Assembly: GCA_037783415.1 (NCBI GenBank)
Contig: JAZGTN010000005.1
Span: 3,162,001-3,226,000 of the forward strand
Source: Leptasterias polaris
Taxonomy: Eukaryota; Echinodermata; Asteroidea; Forcipulatida; Asteriidae
Length of the DNA stretch: 64,000 nucleotides
Direction: 5' to 3'
Shown: one piece after another, positions 57,306 through 64,000 of the stretch
How positions within the stretch are numbered: position 1 is the stretch's first letter
How the letters are laid out: every line of letters starts with the position of its first letter
The notes under the pieces: model-generated
Told to the model about the DNA's origin: nothing
The model's database searches: none
What the model saw: the letters and a program-made list of their open reading frames with translations, nothing else
Position numbers and translations under genes: made by a program

Positions 57306-60300
57306 ACCCAACACCCCAACTTAGCATGAACAAAAATGAAAGCAACACAATGTTACAAACTTTTTATGTTATATCTGTCTTTAATATGATTTTGAATGAA
57401 ATTTAAAAAAGAAATTACGAAAAGTGCAAATGCAGAAAAAGTTATGTGAAGTTTAGATTGTTGGTGATTTATTATTTATGAAAGGTATATAATTGCGAAT
57501 GGAAACATATTGATGAAAATGTATTTTTTACAACGGTATGTTTTTCTGAAAAGGAGATTAAAAACTTGGATTAGAGCGTGTGATGAGAGAGGATTATGGT
57601 ATTTTTTAATGATATTTAAATGATGAATTTTAAGTAATCTCTCACAAGTATATGCAAGTTTAATTCCAAAGCCTATGCAATGCAGATAATTAAATACATT
57701 TTGGTGCTGGATGTGTGGCGTGGTGTACCGGTACCCCCCTCCTATTGTGTTTTGAAAGTCCATTGAGTTCTGGGAATCTCAGGAATTCTTTTATAGAGGA
57801 ATTTAGGGGGTACTTCTGTACAAGAGGGAAATGGTGCACGTGTGCGGGGGGGCGCCCTGTGCCACATGTCCGGCATGAGTATGTACTCCTTGACTCGTGT
57901 CTCTGTAATTATTTTTTTCACAATGGGATAGAGTGTTTTAATTTGGAAGTCAGTGAAGATACTCATATGAGTTGTAAACTTTACAAATTTTCTTGCTAGG
58001 GTGGTCTGTGGGTGTTGATTTCATGGACACATAAATGAATACAAGTAATTGACTCATGCATGTTATTGTGTCGGTTATTATGTACACCATTGTTAATTGT
58101 CAAAGACCAGTATCCACATTGAGGTGACTAAACATAATTATACATGAAATAACAAACCTGTGAAAGTTTCAGCTAAATCGGTCTTCGGGAGTCATAAGAA
58201 AACAGTGAAAAAATACCTTAGGCCTACTGTTTCAAACATCGGATTTTATCACGCGTGATAAAGACTAATTGTCTGCACATTTCTAAAAGTTATAGCATTT
58301 CAAGCTAAACCATTTCAAGTGAAGTTTTCCCACCTTGACCGTCTTTATACAATGTAAATTATGTGCAAATCTGTGAACATTTATATTTTCAATCTTACCA
58401 ATGTTGTACACACTCTTTAACATCTGAATGTTTTTTTTGTAGTGTTGTATAAGTCTGAATTTTGTAGTTGTTTTATTACGTAATAAGTTGCCCTAAACCA
58501 TGATCTGCCCCATTGGTGTTCTTTTTTTGAAGGGTTTGCTGATATCACGAGCGTTTTAACTCTTGTAAGAGTTACCATCCGATGTGACTTTTGTTCACTT
58601 CAGCACGTTATATGATACACAAATAAATAAATAATGTATTTAATAAATTATGTGCATGTGCAGTAATGCTTCCTCCCATTCAAGTTAATAAACAAACGTT
58701 TTAAAATGGTGTTGTTACTGGTAGAAAGCTGACACTGCAGCGTTAAAAAACTAGCTTAGGCTTATCTCATATTTCCCCCAGATTTAATTGTCAAATTTTA
58801 AATATAGTTATGCCAGGAAGGTACCCCTTTAGGCCTATAAAGCTCCTTAATTATTATGCAATGTTTTTTCCCCATTTGAGCTTACAGTATTGATTTTGTA
58901 TCCTCCAAAATTTGAATCTGAAAAACGTTTCTGTCAGAAACGTTTCACAGATTGTTTTATCCAATGACGGATTATTCTTCCTGCGTGGACAAAACCGTTC
59001 CTGATATTCGGCGGTGTCTGAAAACGCTACCACCTTTTGAAATTGAATTTTCACTCGATAGTTGTATTGCATAATATGTCTACATTTATATTAATTAATA
59101 TAATTGAACGGTTCCAAAAACAACAAAATGCATACTTATCCTTAACCTATGGCAAAATCTTGTCGGCAGCAACCAACCAAACAAGCCCCTCGCTGAAGGG
59201 TTGTATTAACAAAATAGCCTAATAGTACAATTAAAATAATAAATAATCTGTGTCAACCTGACATGACAGAAAATCCGTTTTGTTAAGCAAACTGCTGTGT
59301 TATACACCCCGACCCCTGTGACATGGAACGGCCAAATCCCTTAAAAAAACAATATTTACCCAGCTATTTGACAGGTCTAGCATGTTATTATATCCATGTG
59401 TTCAATTACCGTATGAGCTCTTGATCATTGTTGTTACAATAATCTCAAGGGCTGTTATCTTTACCATTTGTATAACCTTTTTTTATCGGTAAAATAAACG
59501 ACAATGTTTTTTAAATCTCGGTGTTCTATTTGTTTTGAGTTTTGATTGTCCAGGGACTGAACATAGATTGGATAGGATGATGGCAAGTGCGTTACGCAAT
59601 CGTTGTGCCACAACTTGTGGGAGCCACAACTTGTGGGAGCAGGAGGAGGGGGGGGGGGCGTGTAGGTTGCATGCAAGGGCTGATCCTCGCATTTACCAAT
59701 GATCTGAGAATGATCCGAGTTTTTTTTTGCATTTTGGCGCTTCTTATATTTAATGGCTCTCATGTGCCACGTCATTCTGTGACGTGAATTTCATGGATCT
59801 TAAGTACGACCTGGGTCATTGCATGCCGTGCATGTGCACACAGCCTGCAGCAACACCGCCCCTCCCCCTCTCCCATGATCGATTAACTCTTGAGGGCGCC
59901 CTATCTCCTGTTTACTTTTGTCACCTGTGTGTGATGTCGACGTGTACGCCAGTTCACCGTACCGAAAGCTTTGGAACGGAAGGAGGTATGTCGTCTGCTC
60001 AGTTTATGATTTCAAAAAGACTTGTTTTAAGAAGTACTATCGTATGTGTAGCACCGCACAAATATTGAATTGTGAAATGTAACGATATTCGGAAAGTTTG
60101 CCGATTCTTAAAGCCAACTTTTCACTCACGACCATCGCAAAACTTAAAGCAAAAACCAGACAATCTTTTTAAAAAAACGTTACAGTTACTCGTCGTGTAC
60201 ATGTTGTGGATGACTGTGTCGAGTAATAATTATAACCAATAATTATAAGTATAACCGGTAGTAACACTCGAGTAGCAGTAGTGGTTGACAATGCCCATTT

Positions 60301-61056
60301 TAATTCACACAGACAAACTCTTCCGGGAAAACTTGGTTAACTTTTACATTTGGGAGTACTAAACAATAAATTATTCATAACCTTGAAAACTGCACGGAAA
60401 TTCAAATTGCCATTTCCCTTATAAAGGCTTATGGTTCTACATGTATGATGTATGATCTACTAGTACTACTGAGGTACTACTACTAGCCCCACTTGTGTGG
60501 CCAAGCTGAATCCTCCACACACACGACACAAGTGGGGCTATATATGTACGAGTACTAGCCTACCTCCCTACATAGGACGGGAGATGACCCTGAAGCCTGG
60601 AACAAGACTGGTCACTCCCATGCAGGGACCACAGGTTTATCGCAATTATGAACGTACAGCAAGGCCAGGGGGTCTTTGGTCTTGCTGTGCTTTGATTGGG
60701 CTTTGCAGGCCGGATGCCAAATTCAGTTATGATTACTGTGATTGTTATGCCAACTCTGTCATGAGAATTTCAGTTGAATTAAATATATGACACTCATATT
60801 GGGTAATACGCTATCCTGAGGTATGGTAAATCTCTTTAATTCATATTTGTGTGATGGAGACAGTGATGAATGACATATTTAAGATGTCTTCCTGGAATGG
60901 AATTATGGGAAACCTAGCGTGGATGGTGCTTGATTTAATTTTAATATTAAAAGAATTAGTAAAACGAATTGACTGAGAAGTTAATAAACCAAGAATTTAC
61001 GGGGCACCTGTCACAAATACAATGAAGAAATGTGAATGATGTTACTTTGTTCCTAG
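57306..61056. other. Copy-2 interval between ML-domain exons and TRIQK
   Basis: Matches 28674-32337 with many small indels; includes the MITE at about 58083-58418, a poly-G tract near 59648-59658, and the CRE-like pair near 59768-59786. A 17-bp direct duplication GCCACAACTTGTGGGAG near 59606-59640 is specific to this copy. Confidence 0.5.
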
Positions 61057-61068
61057 GTCTCATTTACC

Positions 61069-62817
61069 ATGGGGAAGAAAGATGCTCAGAAAAGTCAGCT
61101 TTCTGTTGACCAGTACCGGAAGAACATCGGCAAGCAGGATTACAAAAAGAGCAAGAAGGATCTGCACCGGTCAAAGCGAGTGGCGGAACGACGGAAGACT
61201 AACACCGTCTTTAGGGTGAGGATTGGTTGACGTGTTTCAACTTTTAAAAAGTGTCCATTGATTGTGTACAGATTTGAATGTGTTAAGGATGTGCTGTCCC
61301 GCACACCTGAATTATGGCTCCACCAACCAACCCAAACACTACCTACGTACAGGTGAATTACCGTACAGGTAGGACCTATGCAACTTTTCAGCTGATTTTC
61401 CTTTCCCCCCCCTTCTGTTTAAAGTGCTAATTCAAAAACATGAAAGACCCTGCAGAAATGTTTGTGTGCTATGCAGTGTCCTCATTTTTCTAAATACACA
61501 GTTGCATGTTTGTACCTGTGCTTTACTGGGTTTAAACAATATTTCTACCTCAACAATGTGTCTGCTCATACTCCCTTATCCATTATTGCTACAGAACCCA
61601 GAAAAAATTTCTCTTCTGGTTTGCAATTATCTCAAATAAATACAAATCTCAGAATGCTTGAATACCTAAGTAGACTAGATTTAAAATTTTAATTAGTCAC
61701 CAGTTGTTAACTAGGTTCACTAGTTGTTGGAGATAAAAATTATGTTCAAAATTCTCAAGAAGTGATTGTGACAAAAGCAAGTTGAGCTTACCAGATATGC
61801 AACTTTTCAGCTGATCTCGTCTATTTGAATAGATCATTGAAAAACACTTAAAATAATGTACAAAGTTATCTGTCCTTTGCAATTTCCTTTCTTTTTTTTG
61901 CAATATAAACAAATGTTCACATCTGATTTACTTAACTTGCCTTCTGGTTCTTCTCTGAACCTCCACTTCCAACAGATTCTGACAGGGTGTCATCCCCCCC
62001 CCCCCCTAAAAAAAATTTAAATTATAATAACGTTAATAAAAAACATATAAACAAATAAATTAATTAATAAATAAATAAAAATAAATAAACATATAAAAAT
62101 GATAACATTTGCAACCCTTTTACATAATAATATGCATCAAATCTGACTTAGTAGTTTGTAAACACCTTTACAAATAATATTCTTACCTTATGCATGTTCC
62201 AAAACCAAAGACATCGGATGAATAGGCTGGCTTCTTTTCATATTATCTGCACATTTGCTGTTGAAGCACACAGGGAATCCAATCAGGATCCTGATCAATG
62301 CAAATTGAATGAATATTAAAAGTCAAATTTTGTTTTTCTCCATTGGCCGTTTTGTCATGAAGGAGATTTATCCCACCACTGGATTTTCCCAGAACCATTC
62401 CACTCTTCTAAGAAGGTGTCATTACACATGGTCATCATCTGAAACTGTTCCTTTCACATAGTGGAGCCAGAGCAGAGGGGGGGGGGGGGTGCTGGAGCCC
62501 CTCCCCCTCCTCCACTCAGAACCATTGTCTCCGCTCTTGCTCCTGGAAACAAGATTAAAAAAATGCACAAATGAATGGTTCGATACAAAAATAGCCTCCC
62601 TCAAATGATGTCTTTTCCCCCTGCTTGCCCCCCCCTCCCAATTGAAAATGTCTGGTTATGACGCTGCTTTCACACCATGCATGGCTTCAAATCTTAACTA
62701 CATTTTGTTTATCTCTTTGTCTTCTGAAAGGACTCGATGCTCGTCTTGCTTGCCCTGTGTGCCGTGATGTGCCTTGTTTACATGTTCTTCTATCTCCAGA
62801 TGCCTTCAGAGTCGTGA
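61069..62817 (+). CDS. TRIQK: TRIQK, second complete copy
   Basis: Exons 61069-61215 and 62731-62817 give the same 77-residue product as 32350-34112, with the same splice sites, the 5' UTR acceptor 12 bp before the ATG, and the AATAAA at 63059-63064. The intron and flanks differ by indels (for example the poly-C tract), while the coding sequence appears unchanged. Either a second functional locus or the other allele assembled in tandem. Confidence 0.88.
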
Positions 62818-64000
62818 TTAACACCCACCCCCCATGAGATACCAAGATGTTCGATTCAGTAACTGTGGCTACAGCTCCAGCTGCTTTGCAATCAGGATTT
62901 GTTTCACACAGTAATCCAAGGCTGAACATCATGGTTCAAGTCCGGATTTTGGGGTTAAAAAACATGGTGTTTTTTAGTAGGAGGTACCCTCCTAAGTGTA
63001 TACCCCCTGCAGGCCGTTCAGCTCCTGAGCTACTCATCCCCCTTATCCCCCTTTGATGAATAAAGGTGTTTCTCTGTCTTAAAGTGGCTTACCATGGAGA
63101 TGTTCACAAGAGTATGGGCAGATCCAGATTCTAATATGTTGGGGGGGGGGGGGGGGTGTGTTATGTTTTGGGAGAGAACACTGATTCAGTGTGCCATCAT
63201 GTTTAATGTAACAGCGGCATAGCCCCCCACCCACACTATTTTTCCAGTGGCTCCCAGGTGCCCCCCCAAAAACAGATGTAGTGTCCTTGAAAGAAAACAT
63301 GGCCCCTGGGCCCCAAACTAAAGATGCACCCCCCCCCCCTGTCCCCCAGTGAAAACATCCTGGCTATACTGCTGCAGTGTAATGTGTCAAATCTTCCTGA
63401 TAGTCACGTTATTAATTTTTGCTCACGCACATTTTTTTGCTGTATTAAAGCACGAGACATGTGCATAATAAACATTCAAACACATTATATAATACATTCA
63501 TACAAAACTGCTGGGAAATAATTTAGTTAAAAAAGGAAATTGTAGATGGCATTTATGTGGAGAGAGGGGGACTTATTGTTTCCACAAACAGAAAAACAAA
63601 TTAATGTACTTAAACAGGCCATTCCTTTAATTAGTAAAGGGTACCTCATTAGGGAAGTGTAAATTTTGTACTGGACCATTTTTCAAGGGGCACCAAGGCA
63701 ACCAGGGGCATGGAGGCAATTGCCCGTGGTTGCCTTAGTGAAGTATTAGTTCTGCGTAAAGGTATAATACAGGATTGGTAGAGCTGACCAATGTCTCAGA
63801 CAGTGTTCATGTTTTGTTTGATCAACAATGTACATGAAGTAACAAACCTGTGAACATTTGGGCTTAATCTGTTGTGAGTCAGGAGAAAATAGTTTTACAA
63901 AACTTGCTTAATTTTAAGCATATAAGCGCATTGTCCCCAACTTGGGAAATCAGCTGTTAAGAATTTGTATAGGTTTTGCAGATACAATTTCTTTGAATTT
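62818..64000. other. Copy-2 TRIQK 3' region to the window edge
   Basis: Matches 34113-35278: polyadenylation signal, poly-G/poly-C runs, and the start of the 35034-type MITE at about 63756. Confidence 0.55.

Larger units (their letters stand above)
52404..64000. repeat. Segmental duplication, copy 2 (continues past the window)
   Basis: Same order and orientation as 23770-35278, starting abruptly at ACTGTTCCTTAGG inside the LINE frame. The sequence left of 52404 is unrelated to that left of 23770. Copy 2 is still matching at the last base, so the right boundary is not visible. Notable differences: an extra block of about 97 bp near 57437-57533 and different microsatellite structures. Confidence 0.95.

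Overview
This is animal (eukaryotic) DNA: small exons with GT-AG introns, no operons, and abundant MITEs, SINEs, LINE fragments and microsatellites. The protein matches are deuterostome-like. One repeat family in the window (TTAAAGG...GGACAC...TTGGTAATT ends) is one I associate with echinoderms, most likely a sea star; that is an inference from memory, not a search result.

Left third (1-14.9 kb): two conserved housekeeping genes lie head to head. On the minus strand are the first five coding exons of UTP4 (cirhin, a WD40 protein of the small-subunit processome), reconstructed at 8219-785 and running off the left edge. On the plus strand is a complete three-exon CHTF8 (Ctf8, of the Ctf18-RFC clamp loader) at 12386-14875. 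The same divergent CHTF8/UTP4 pair exists in vertebrates. Here the start codons are 4.2 kb apart because at least three inverted-repeat transposons, each with a target-site duplication, sit between them.

Middle (22-35 kb): a five-exon plus-strand gene (22046-28411) encodes a predicted type II membrane protein whose C-terminal half resembles the ML-domain lipid-binding fold of the GM2 ganglioside activator. It is followed by a complete two-exon TRIQK gene (32350-34112), a small single-pass ER membrane protein.

Right (35-52 kb): repeats, then a complete five-exon UDP-glucuronosyltransferase on the minus strand (47781-40984). Its introns carry a LINE fragment, a tRNA-derived SINE and a long foldback minisatellite.

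Far right (52404-64000): a direct second copy of 23770-35278, beginning abruptly inside a LINE fragment. It carries exons 2-5 of the ML-domain gene without exon 1, and a second intact TRIQK. It is either a tandem segmental duplication with a period of about 28.6 kb or a haplotype duplicated in the assembly. Most of the remaining sequence is repeat-derived, and most short open frames are shadows or microsatellite translations.
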